A stretch of 19,075 nucleotides of DNA from Baffinella frigidus (Eukaryota > Cryptophyceae > Cryptomonadales > Baffinellaceae), in the NCBI GenBank assembly GCA_026770585.1, contig MU646327.1, positions 1,185,578-1,204,652 of the forward strand, written 5' to 3'. Positions within the stretch are counted from its first letter, which is position 1. Each line of letters opens with the position of its first letter. The notes below the pieces were generated by a model. It did not search any database and was not told the origin of the DNA. It saw only the letters and a program-made list of their open reading frames with translations. This document shows, piece after piece, positions 10,301 through 18,689 of this stretch. A program made the position numbers and the translations under genes.

Positions 10301-13300
10301 TCTGCGTGGCCTCGTTGGCCCTGAACGGCGATTCGGTGTAGTAGATCCCGAGCTCAGCCGCCTCCGGGTAGATGCCCCTGGAGATGTTGGCGGCGACGCG
10401 GTGCGCGACTGTGCGCCCCGAGTCCTCGAGGACCGAGAAGATCTGGGGCGCGCTGAAGCTGGGCGCCTGGTTCGTCTGGAGCACGTAGATGACCACGGTC
10501 GACCACTCTGACGCCACCCCGCCGGTGGTCTTGACGCGGTAGCGCACGGAGGTGTCGCCGTAGAAGCCCACGGCCGTCTCGAACACGAGCGTGCCGTCCC
10601 CGCTGATGCGCGGCTGCTGCAAGAAGGTGTCAGGCGCCAGCGCCTCCGCATCGAACGTCGTCTCCTCAACCAGGAAATCCGCCCCCTTGGATCCCTCCGC
10701 TGCCAGCCCATCCTGGGGGTTGGCGAAATGGACGATGTGCGTCTCGCCCGCAGCGCCGCCCTCGTTCTCCATCACTGTCAGCGTCTCCGAAACTTGGATG
10801 ATGGGAGAGGTCCCGTCTTCCCGCATCCGGATGCTGAACCGCTTGCTCACCGAGGAGTCTACCCCCCCGTAGGCGGTCCCGCCGTTGTCTGACGCCGTGA
10901 CGAGGAGGTACGCGCGCCCCACGGTGCCGTGCGACTGCGTGAACGTCAGGTTCCCGTCCGGCGAGACCGTCGGTAGGACCGAGAAGTACCCGGGTTCGAA
11001 AACGGTGACGTGGAACGCTACGGCCTGGTCCACCTCATCCACCGCCACGAGCCCATCCGTCGCGCGCTTCCCTTTCGTGATCGCCCCCGCCCAGAAAGGA
11101 AACAGCCGCGCGCCGTTTCCGCCCGCGGCGGGGAAGGCGGAGAGATCGTCGACGTTGCTCCCGTCGAAGGCCGGCGGTTTGTTGATGAACCTGAAGGTGA
11201 AGGCCGCCGTCTGCGCCGTGAGAATCGCGTGCGCCGAAGCCACCACGCTCACATTCACCGCGCCCGCCACGTCCGCGTTGTAGGATGAAGCCAGCACGGT
11301 TGACCACTCCGGCGCCACGCACGTCATGCGCGTCGCCGACACCAACGTCGCGTTCGCCGAGACCGCGACGCCCCCCAGGGTGAAGACGCACGCAACGTCC
11401 GCGTCGTTGAACCCAAACCCCTGGATGGTCACGGTGGACCCCCCGAGCTTGTCGCCGAACGCGGGCACAAACGCGGTCCACTGCGGGACGAGCACGAGCG
11501 GCTCCGGGGCAGCGCCTGCCTTGGCCACGGCGACCAGCGACTCAGCGAGCAGGCGCCGCGCCCCCCCCGCGCCCGCGTCCACCTCGAAGAGCCCCAACGT
11601 CACGCTGGCCGCCGCGTGGGGCCACGCGGGCTGCGCGCACGTAAGCGCCGTGGTGGAGAGGACCGTGGCAGGGGTGGACGCTCTCGACACCCCGGCGGCG
11701 AGGAGGTGGCACGAGTATGAGGAGTTCGTGCGGAAGCCCGCGCCTGCCAGGGTTAGGTTCCCGCCTCCTGCCGCACCGGAGGTGAGGCCCGTGACAGCGT
11801 CCCACACCGTCCTGATCTGCACGGCCTCGACGTCGCGCTGGAGGAACCATGAGGCGTCGAAGGACCGCAGCGGGTGGTACGTGTTGGAGTAGCACACCGA
11901 GAAGGTCCCGTAGTCGTCGAGGATGGTGGTGGCGTTGGTCGAGTTGATGAGGGGTATGGGCGCGAGCCTGTCGGAACAGTCGCGCGTCGGCGTGAACGCA
12001 ACGTACGTCCGCGGAGACGGCACAGCCCCGCTGAACTGGAGCGACAACGTTTCCCCCGCGCGGACTTCGCCGCACTCGGTGAGGTTGCTGCTCAGCTGCT
12101 CGCAGTCGATGGAGGTGATGGAGCTGGGCGAGGCCGGCTCGATGGCCTCGATGAAGACGTCTGTCTGCTTGAACCACTCCTGGGAGGTGCGGTAGCACAC
12201 CGACCAGCTCCCAGCGGCGGGGAGCGTCACAACCACCGCCAACGACTGCCCGTCGATTCCATCCGCCAGCGCCACCACGCCCCGCACGTTGGAGCAGTTC
12301 TCCGAAGACTCGTGTTCGAAGCCAACCTCGACCTCGGCCGGCGCAAACTGCGCGCCTGAGAAGACGATGATCTCGCGCTCGCCGCGCGTGACCGTCAGCT
12401 GCGCCTCAGGCCCGACCCCGTAGTCAGTGGCTTCGAGCGACACAACGTCCCCGGAGCTCGCGGGGTCGATCGCCCAGAACTCGGAACCGTCTCCGAGCTG
12501 CTTGACGTACTCCTCCTGCCCGACGAGCGTGTAGCAGATGGTGTACTTGCCGCCCGCGGAGGGGACGGTCATGGCGATGGGCGCTGAGGAGTTGAGCGTG
12601 ACCTCACTCGCCATGACGCGCGCCGCACACCCCGTGCCGCGCGGCACGAACGCCACGCGCGTGAAGGCCGAGTAGTGCAGGCCTTGGAGCGTCATCATCA
12701 CCCTCTCTCCCGCGACGGCGCGCGCCGGTCGGATGCGGAGCAGGTCGTAGGTGCCTGCAGGCTCAACAACCGTGACGTACACCGCGCTCTCGGCCGTGCC
12801 GGGCTCTCCCTGGGGGAACCATGAGCCTTCCGCGCCGAACTTGGTGCTCACACACACATGGAACGTCCCCGCGGCCGCGAACGTTACGCCGACCGAAGAC
12901 GACTGGCTACCCGCGCCACTCGCGAGAGACATCTCGTTGACGCGCCCGGCCGAGCAGTCAGGGCGCCCGAACCACGGGTGGAGGCGCTGCGAGAAGCCCA
13001 CGCGCGTGTCCCCGGAGAAGTCGAGGCCCTGGAAGGTCACGATGTACTCGGTGCCGCGCGGGACGCGCACGTCGTCGCCGGACGTGCAGAGCGACGCGTT
13101 GCACACGCGCACGCCTGCCAGCGCGCCGCTCCTCGCGCCCGCGATGATGTTGACGCTCACACCCGCCTGCAACGCCCAGTGCTCCCCGGCGGCGGCCCCG
13201 AGCGTCGAGTAGCACACGGAGTAGATCCCCGCGGCTTGGAACTCGACGTCGATTGCGGCCGACTGGTTGCCGCTGCCGGAGGCGAGGGCGAAGGTGAGGA

Positions 13301-16300
13301 CGAGGTTGGCGCAGTCAGCGGTGGACGTGATCCCCACGTACGCCATCTCCGAGAAGTCAGCGCCGGTGAAGGTCATGGACACGGCGTTGCCCGCGCTGAA
13401 CTTATCCGGGGAGACTTGCGAGATGCTCTCAGAGGAGGCGGGCGCGACGATGTGCAGGCGGGCGGCTTCCTGCAGCTCCCAAGGGCCGTCGGCGCCCTCC
13501 GTCGAGACGCAGATGGCCCCCGACGCGCCCATCGAGACGTTCACCGCGGCGGTCGTGGAGGCGTCGAGGGGCAGCACCGTGATCAGGGAAGAGCAGTTCT
13601 CCCCGGATGGAAACCCCACGAAGGTGAAGGTGGAGAAGACCTGGTGAAAGGTTTGGGGTTAAGGGTTCTGAGGTGAGGGTTGAGGGTTTGGTGTTGAGGG
13701 TTTAGGGTTTAGGGTTTAGGGTTTAGGGTTTAGGGTTTAGGGTTTAGGGTTTAGGGTTTAGGGTTTAGGGTTTAGGGTTTAGGGTTTAGGGTAGAGTTTT
13801 AGGGTTTAGGGTTTAGGGTTTAGAGTTTAGGGTTGAGGGTTGAGGGTTGAGGGTTTAGAGTGTAGGGTGTAGGGTGTAGGGTGTAGGGTGTAGGGTGCAG
13901 GGTGCAGGGTGCGGCGTTTAGGGTTTGTGGAGTAGGGTTTAGGGTGTAGGGTGCAGGGTGTCGGGTGTAGGGTGTAAAGTGTAGGGTGTAGATTGTTGGG
14001 TGTAGGGTGTAAGGTGTAAGGTGTAGGATGTAGGGTGTAGAGTATAGGGTTGAGGGTGTAGGGTGTAGGGTGTAGGGTGCAGAGTGTAGGGTGTAGGGTG
14101 TAGGGTGCAGGGTGCAGGGTTGAGGGTGCAGGGTAAGTACCGTGCCCACGAAGCGCACAGGTGTGTTGGAGTAGGCGGTGATGCGGTTCGGGGCCGCGGC
14201 GGAGACTGTCCCCGGCGCGGCAGATGCGAACACCAGGAGCGACACACCCGGCTGCGCCACGAACGTCGCGTTGCCGCCCGCCGTCGAGAAGCACAGCGTG
14301 TACGTCCCTGTGGTGTTGAAGCGCACGTCGGCCATGTTCGTGGCGGAGACGGCCGCCTCGCACTGCCCGAAAAAGCGGCACGAGCGCGCCACCTCCGCAC
14401 ACGTGTTCCCGCTGCGCGCGAAGACCACGAAGCTCGACGGCGCGTGGATCGCCAGCGCGGCTGCCAGCGTCACGGCCACCCCGCGGTTCACCGGGATGCG
14501 GTTGGGCGACACCGCGGAGATGCGGCCTGCCGCGGCAGGGAGGATCGCCTCGATCGAGAGATCCCCCTGCTGCACGAACCCTGCGGTGCTCCCGCGCGTG
14601 GAGTAGCAGACGAGGAAGGCGCCGGCGGTGTGCACCGTGACCCACACCGACGACGCCGGCGCTGCAACTGTGTACACCCACTCCTGGTTCTCCACAGCGC
14701 ACGACACCTTGTTGAGCGACACGACCGAGAATGGCGACGCCTCAATCCCGGGGAAGGAGACCGCGACAGGCAGCCCCACGACGACAATCAGCGGGAGCAC
14801 GGCCGAGATGGAGCTGTTGGTCGCGCGAGCCACGATGCTCAGCCCCGCGCCCACCTGCTCCGTGAAGGGCCCCGCCACGCCATTCGTCGAGTAGCACACC
14901 GAGAGAGGGCCAGCGGTCGCCAGCTCCAGATTCAGCGTCGCGGACGAGGCCAGGTCTGCCGCGAAAACCGCCGCGGCGCAGTTCCCTGGCGTTGCAAGCA
15001 CCAGCGCGGTATAGGGAGATGGATCCGCGCCCACGAACGTCACGTTGAACGCGAAGCCAGCTGTGCCGATCGCAGGTTGCACCGTCAAGATCTGAGCGCT
15101 GGCTGTGAGCACTGCGAGAAGCGGAAGCTGCGCTTGAAGCACCCACCTGCTGCTCGCCAGCCCCCCCGACGTGCTGTAGCACGTCCGGAAACTCCCGGCA
15201 GGAAGGGCAACGCCCACCGTGGGCGACCACTCGTCTGCGGCAGCGTCGAGAGGGTGCACGTGCGCCGAGATCGCAGACCAGGCGCAGTCCAGCGTGGGGG
15301 AGAACGCGATGAATGAGTAGGGCGAGGCCATGACGCCCCCCATCACGATCCGCGAGGAGACGTTCCCGATCTGGTCCAAGCTGCGGCGCTGGATCGAGTG
15401 GGGCGCAGCCTCTGCGACCGAGACCAGCGTGGCCGGCTGCTGGAAGAACGGCCCGGCTGCTCCCTTCGTCGAGTAGCACACAACATACGGCCCCGGCGCC
15501 AGAGCGTGCACCACCTCGACGGCGATCGAGTGCCGCAGGTTCGACACGAGCACCAGACCCTGCACGCCGCACGCGGGGTCCGCCGAGAATCCCACGAAGC
15601 TCAGCGGGCTCAGCATCGCCCCTCCGAACTCGACGCGCGTGGTGTGGTTCTGTGGCAAGTGCAGGATCGCGCGGCCCGCCAGGGAGACGATGGGCAGCGT
15701 GCTGGCTGGGTCCGCGAAGAAGAGCATGCCAGGCGCACCAAACGTGACCACCTCAGTGAGGTTGCTGAGGAGCGAGAAAGACGCGACCGAGTCGCGCGGG
15801 TCGACGACTGTGGTGGTGCCGGTCGTGCAGAGCGCCATCGTTGCGTTGGCCCAGGTGGCGGGGAGCAGCGCCACGCCCTGCGACGTCGAGATGTTGCACG
15901 TCACGTCCCCCGTGGAGAACCCCGCGCCGACCACCGTGACCACCTGCCCCGCCGCGGTGCTGACAGTCTGCGGGAACACCGCGCTCCACGTCGGGAGGAT
16001 GGTGATGCGCGCTTGCGGGCGCGACGCCACGCGCGCCACGGGCGTCACCGTCGCGCCCTGCACCCGCACCAGCGTCAACTCCACGACCCCTGCGGAGAAG
16101 AGCAGCCCCCAGCCCCCCGGGGCGCACGTAACCGAGGCGTTGACGGGACGGACGGCCGGTGTGCGAGTCACGTCGCTGCCGCGCGATAGCTGGCATGCGT
16201 ACAGCCCCGTGGGGTTCAGCGCGTAGCCGGCCAGGGAGACCACGTCGGCGGACCCTGAGTAGATCACGTCGCCTGAAAGGTCCGACCAGGTGGGGAAGAA

Positions 16301-17662
16301 CCCGAACAAGTCACCCCCCGCCCCGCCGAAAAAGGGCAGCGCCACCCGCCTTCCCTCGGTCGCGTTCGCCGCCCCCACCGAGAGCCGCGCGCTGTCGGAC
16401 GCCCACACCGGCGTGGTGCACTCGAGCACGCACAGCACCGAGTTGTTCGCGACGCACGCCGGGTCTTGCAGGCGCGCTGGCACGGTTGCAGCCAGCGTCA
16501 CGTTGCCCGACGCGTCTGTGAAGTTGCACGCGAAGGTGACGTGCGCGAGGCCGAAGATGGCATGCACGTCCATGGCGAGGAGCGTCCCGCCGCTCGCTGG
16601 CCCCGCCGCCGTCCGCAGGTGGTCCCAGCCGCGGAGGAACGAGAAGACGGGCGCGGAGGATCCGAGGAACTCGACGTCGGACCCGAGGTGCTCGATGCGC
16701 ACGCTCACCGTCTGTTGGGTGAACGAGAGCGGGGACTGGCAGCGCATCACTTGGCTGGAGTCCACCTCGGCGGGGACCGACACGTCGCCGAACACGCAGC
16801 GGTAGAGCGAGCTGTTGGCCACGAACCCCGCGCCCGAGACGACAATCTCCTTAGTGGTGCCCGCGAAGTTCTCGGTCTCGGAGAGCGAGGACCACCCCTC
16901 CCGGACGCGCACCGTTTGCGGGAGGCACGAGGTGTAGGGGTACGGGAGCTTCCGCCCGCAGGAGGCGGACGCGTAGTGCACCACCAGACCGTGCCGCCCG
17001 ATGAGCCGCACCTGATTTTGGGTGTAGGGTTTGGGGGTGAGGGTTTAGGGTTTAGGGTTGAGGTTTGAGGGTTGAGCGTTGAGGGTTGAGTGTTCAGGAT
17101 TGAAGGTGCAGGGTGAAGGGTTTAGTGTTTGGGGCTTAGGGTGTAGGGTGTAGGGTTTAGGGTCGAGGGTAGAGGGTTGAGGGCGCACCTGCACGTCGCC
17201 GTCGGTCGCGTTGCCCTGCGTCTCATCCGCAGCAGCCGCGAACAGCCACAGCGGGAAGCGGCACTCCACCGCGTCGATCGCTCGGGCCGTAGCGGCCGTC
17301 TCGACGGCGAACGCGGCCGTGTCGGTCAGGTTGGCCGCGTCGGAGGCGTTGGGCTGCTCTTGCCGCGTGCGGGAGAACCGGCACACATACCCGTCGAAAC
17401 TCGGGTCAAACCCCGCCCCCGAAAACAGAACCCCCTCCCCGCCCCGCGCGGAGACGCTTGAAACGTTGACGCCGGTCCACGCGGCATACATGGTGAAGGG
17501 GCGCGTGCCCGCGGGAGTGTGCGCGATGGGAGGGCCCGCGTACGGGATGACGTTCCCCGCACCATCCTGCACTGCGAGCGTGAGCGGGTTGGCGCACGCC
17601 CCGCGGCCGCCGCAGGTCCCCGTGCTCCCGCAGGCTGCGTCGCTCCGGCACACGCTCGGCAC
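77..17662 (-). CDS. Partial giant multidomain extracellular protein gene (seven exons, both ends open)
   Basis: Gene-level entry joining exons 17662-17189, 17011-14141, 13640-8646, 8424-2641, 2418-1793, 1638-1571 and 1398-77 on the minus strand. The joined coding length is 16,140 nt (5,380 codons) without a stop, and the phases are 0, 0, 0, 0, 2 and 1 at the six junctions. Domain order is five IPT/TIG-like repeats, eleven Cys-pair 'CYST' repeats, two IPT repeats, about seventeen cadherin-like/tandem-95-type repeats with a PAN/Apple-like insert, then a LamG-like domain and a possible IPT-like unit. Three repeat units continue smoothly across splice junctions, which supports one gene rather than several. 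Such modules are typical of secreted or surface adhesion and matrix proteins, and the many N-x-S/T sites and cysteine pairs agree with passage through the secretory pathway. No signal peptide, membrane anchor, start or stop is inside the window. The true function and ligand are unknown. Confidence 0.85.
1399..1570 (-). repeat. 172-nt telomere-repeat-like intron between the micro-exon and exon 7
   Basis: The donor is TTCG|GTACAC and the acceptor AACCCTAG|GTTCCG, phase 1. Twelve perfect TTTAGGG units lie at 1405-1488, starting a few bases from the acceptor. The acceptor AG is itself a one-base variant of the repeat (CCCTAG instead of CCCTAA). Confidence 0.8.
1405..1488 (+). repeat. Perfect (TTTAGGG)12 array
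   Basis: Twelve identical TTTAGGG units (84 bp) lie next to the acceptor of exon 7. Confidence 0.97.
1571..1638 (-). CDS. Exon 6 of window: 68-nt micro-exon inside the LamG-like domain
   Basis: This is the only GC-rich island in the 1399-1792 repeat stretch. The acceptor is GTTAACCAG|GTGCGC and the donor CGCTTCG|GTACAC. It carries one base, 22 codons and one base, so it takes phase 2 in and gives phase 1 out, exactly what exons 5 and 7 need. The encoded peptide runs CANPLEPTDCGCGKGWMLAW then R-F, and joins ISTMQRRR on one side and GSVNEYGEYQL on the other. That makes a plausible LamG strand pair. Skipping it would put exon 7 out of frame. Three cysteines are encoded. It is too short for ordinary gene finders to call reliably. 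Confidence 0.78.
1639..1792 (-). repeat. 154-nt telomere-repeat-like intron between exon 5 and the micro-exon
   Basis: The donor is CGACG|GTGCGCC and the acceptor AACCAG|GTGCGCC, phase 2. The 13-bp sequence GGTGCGCCAACCC occurs at both boundaries in direct orientation. Alternating TTTCGGG and TTTAGGG units fill about 1682-1782. Confidence 0.8.
1793..2418 (-). CDS. Exon 5 of window: linker and first half of LamG-like domain
   Basis: This exon is 626 nt, encoding 208 codons plus two bases (phase 0 in, phase 2 out). The acceptor is AAACCAG|GTCTCC and the donor CGACG|GTGCGC. The first ~140 residues contain several cysteines and no family I recognise; the segment WASIIGHWDFSTPSLYVSG has the feel of a beta-sandwich. 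From about residue 145 (near 1986) the sequence GIEAMQFDSEL, GLFI and ELTAEAWFSI matches the start of a LamG/concanavalin-like domain, which continues through the micro-exon into exon 7. The last codon is split: CG here and G in the next exon give arginine. Confidence 0.83.
2419..2640 (-). repeat. 222-nt telomere-repeat-like intron between exons 4 and 5
   Basis: The donor is GTG|GTAAAC and the acceptor AAACCAG|GTCTCC, phase 0. Units are TTTAGGG with runs of the variants TTTAGTG and TTTGGTG at about 2530-2572. No exon-like island is present. Confidence 0.85.
2641..8424 (-). CDS. Exon 4 of window: about twelve cadherin-like/tandem-95 repeats with a PAN/Apple-like insert
   Basis: This exon encodes 1,928 residues in 5,784 nt without an intron, phase 0 at both ends. 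The acceptor is CAACCAG|GTCGAC and the donor TATGTG|GTAAAC. The repeats follow one plan: linker (NHPPYV, DAPFI, NHPPVF, SKPTF, QPPVF, DQPRF, SAPSF, KKPAF, HAPSF, QAPMF, SPPGF), an acidic ED or EN turn, a strand ending in lF, a d-G-tL-F strand, and a DDGG or DSGG core before the next linker. This resembles bacterial and algal tandem-95/VCBS-type Ig-like repeats more than classical calcium-binding cadherins, because DxNDN motifs are lacking. A PAN/Apple-like insert lies at 7474-7703 and a Cys-rich insert at 3285-3470. The last 300 residues change character and lead into the LamG region. A long open frame on the opposite strand (5215-7284) is a GC-driven shadow. Confidence 0.9.
7474..7703 (-). 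other. PAN/Apple-like module inserted between cadherin-like repeats
   Basis: This is a segment of about 76 residues containing FFCDDGRIP, then ALCQTACLGDDHCAGITFS, EDACRKAL and WPSCVLR. The C-x3-C-x6-C-aGitF pattern followed by later cysteines is typical of PAN/Apple domains, which bind proteins or sugars. The assignment is by motif only. It lies after the DAPFI linker in exon 4. Confidence 0.6.
8425..8645 (-). repeat. 221-nt telomere-repeat-like intron between exons 3 and 4
   Basis: The donor is CCG|GTCTAA and the acceptor AACCAG|GTCGAC, phase 0. Retention would stop translation at the second intron codon (TAA). It contains TTTAGGG and TTTGGGG units near the acceptor and a homogenised TTTCGGG array at about 8542-8610. 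It lies exactly in a linker between two cadherin-like repeats. Confidence 0.88.
8646..13640 (-). CDS. Exon 3 of window: CYST repeats 6-11, two IPT repeats, cadherin-like repeats
   Basis: This exon encodes 1,665 residues, phase 0 at both ends. The acceptor is TTTCACCAG|GTCTTC and the donor GAGCCG|GTCTAA, where reading through would meet a TAA at once. Residues 1-608 complete CYST repeat 6 and hold repeats 7-11, with second cysteines at 44, 143, 263, 369, 482 and 583. Residues 610-815 are two IPT-like units (TVWDAV with GAGF; PQWTAF with GFGF and MTCVAPEW). From about 820 on come roughly five cadherin-like/tandem-95 repeats with linkers KPPAF, QAPSF, DPPSF and DPPTI and cores such as SDDGG and VDDGG. 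One unit carries a 17-residue cluster with seven cysteines at 9573-9623. Residues about 1440-1540 are an atypical spacer with an acidic, alpha-helical look, which I could not assign. The final TIEP joins VDDRPV of the next exon, a normal inter-repeat linker. Confidence 0.88.
13701..13791 (+). repeat. Perfect (TTTAGGG)13 array
   Basis: Thirteen consecutive, identical TTTAGGG units (91 bp) lie inside an intron. This is the longest perfect Arabidopsis-type telomere tract in the window, surrounded by degenerate units. Confidence 0.97.
13860..14130 (+). repeat. GTGTAGG / GTGCAGG variant array, stop-free in sense
   Basis: This is a tandem array with 7-bp units, mainly GTGTAGG with GTGCAGG and irregular units. 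In the sense direction the unit CCTACAC contains no stop in any frame, so exon 2's frame runs through it as PYTLHPT repeats. It is non-coding by the splice evidence. Confidence 0.9.
14141..17011 (-). CDS. Exon 2 of window: IPT/TIG-like repeats 2-5 and CYST repeats 1-6 (part)
   Basis: This exon encodes 957 residues, phase 0 at both ends. The acceptor is AATCAG|GTGCGG and the donor GGCACG|GTACTT. Residues 36-440 hold four IPT/TIG-like repeats, each opening with a tryptophan segment (EGWSSL, RGWDHL, PTWSDL, PTWSAV), then a GaGF-type turn and cysteines. From about residue 445 a different tandem repeat begins. Five units end in CYST-like motifs with cysteines at residues 512, 611, 706, 802 and 907, each paired with a cysteine 28-36 residues upstream (481, 576, 678, 771, 871). 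A sixth unit starts with PNRI near residue 941 and is cut by the intron. Its strand VRFVGT continues as VFSTFTFVGF in the next exon, matching the same strand pair in other units, which fixes the splice junction. Reading past the donor would give a low-complexity PYTLHPT tail until a stop near 13820, which I take to be intron. Confidence 0.87.
17012..17188 (-). repeat. 177-nt telomere-repeat-like intron between exons 1 and 2
   Basis: The donor is CAG|GTGCGC and the acceptor TCAG|GTGCGG, phase 0. The body is mixed TTTAGGG, TTGAGGG and GTGTAGG units (plus strand). The 8-bp sequence CAGGTGCG occurs at both boundaries as a direct repeat, as expected after insertion with target duplication. Confidence 0.85.
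17189..17662 (-). CDS. Exon 1 of window: Cys-rich start and first IPT/TIG-like repeat
   Basis: This exon encodes 158 residues, in phase 0 at both ends. The acceptor reads AACCAG|GTGCCG and the donor GACGTGCAG|GTGCGC. Residues 1-24 hold four cysteines at positions 5, 11, 17 and 23, a short disulfide-type knot that probably finishes a module encoded upstream. Residues 56-158 look like an IPT/TIG Ig-fold repeat: a tryptophan at 62, a VSSVSA strand, the turn GVLFSGAGF, then GYVCRF and, later, VECRFPLW. Those last two motifs are the usual cysteine pair of this repeat type. N-x-S/T sites occur near residues 67, 105, 111 and 151. The first codon is GTG, but this is an internal codon after a splice acceptor and not a start. 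The upstream exon lies beyond at least 1.4 kb of repeat and outside the window. Confidence 0.8.
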
Positions 17663-18545
17663 CTGGTTCGGGTTGAGGGTTGAGGGTTGAAGGTGTGGGT
17701 TGTATGGGGTTTGCGGTTTGGGGTTGGGGGTTGGGGGATAAGGGTTTGAGGGCTGAGGGTTGATGGTTGAGGGTTGAGGTTTGAAGGTTGAGGGTTGAGG
17801 GTTCAGGGTTCAGGGTCCAGGGTTGAGGTTTGAGGATTGAGGGTTTAGGGTTACCGGTTGAGGCTTAAGGGTTGAGAATGTAAGGTTTGGGATTGGGGAG
17901 TATAAGGTTGAAGTTTTAGGGTTTAGGGTTTAGGGTTTGAGGGTTTAGGGATTAGGGTTGAGGTTTGAGGGTTGAGGGTTGAGGGTTGAGGGTTAAGGGT
18001 TGAGGGTTGAGGGTTGAGAGTTGAGGGTTGAGGGTTGAGGGTTGAGGGTTTGGGGTTTAGGGTTTGGGGTTGAGGGTTTAGGGTTTAGGGTGTTGGATAT
18101 AGGGTTTAGGGTTCAGGGTTCAGAGTTCAGGGTTTAGGGTGTAGGGTTGAGGGGTTTGGGTATAGGGTTCAGGGTTTAGAGTTCAGGGTTTAGGGTCTGG
18201 GGTTTAGGGTTTGGGGTGTAGGGTTTGGGGTCTAGGATTTAGGGTTTAGGGTTTGGATTTTGGGGTTTAAGCTTGAGGGAGTAGGGTTGAGAGGTGAGGG
18301 TTGATGGTTGAGGGTGGAGGGTTGAGGGTTCAGGTTTGAGAGTTGAGGGTTGAGGGTTGAGGGTTGTGGGCTGAAGGTTGAGGGTTGAGGGTTGATGGTT
18401 GAGAGTTCAGGGTTCAGGTTTCAGGGCTGAGGGTTTGGGATTAGAGTTGAGGATTTCAGGTTTAGGGTTGAGGGTTTGAAGTTTAGGGTTTAGGGTAAGG
18501 GTTTTAAGGTGCGGGGTTCAGAGGTGAGGGTTGAGGGATTTGAGT

Positions 18546-18584
<39 letters not shown>

Positions 18585-18629
18585 GGTTCAGGGTTCAGGG
18601 TTCAGGGTTCAGGGTTCAGGGTTCAGAGT

Positions 18630-18689
<60 letters not shown>

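Larger units (their letters stand above)
13641..14140 (-). repeat. 500-nt telomere-repeat-like intron between exons 2 and 3
   Basis: The donor is ACG|GTACTTACC and the acceptor CACCAG|GTCTTC, phase 0. It has two compositional halves. The donor half (about 13860-14130) is mostly GTGTAGG/GTGCAGG units; the acceptor half includes 13 perfect TTTAGGG units at 13701-13791. The splice junction is confirmed by the CYST repeat that it interrupts. Confidence 0.88.

Noticed and set aside
13860-14130. CRISPR-like array or coding low-complexity repeat
   Set aside because: The units are 7 bp with no spacers. Splicing across the region restores an interrupted protein repeat, so it is intronic.
17660-17662. 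GTG as a translation start of exon 1
   Set aside because: It follows the acceptor AACCAG directly, is mid-module, and eukaryotic nuclear genes rarely start at GTG.
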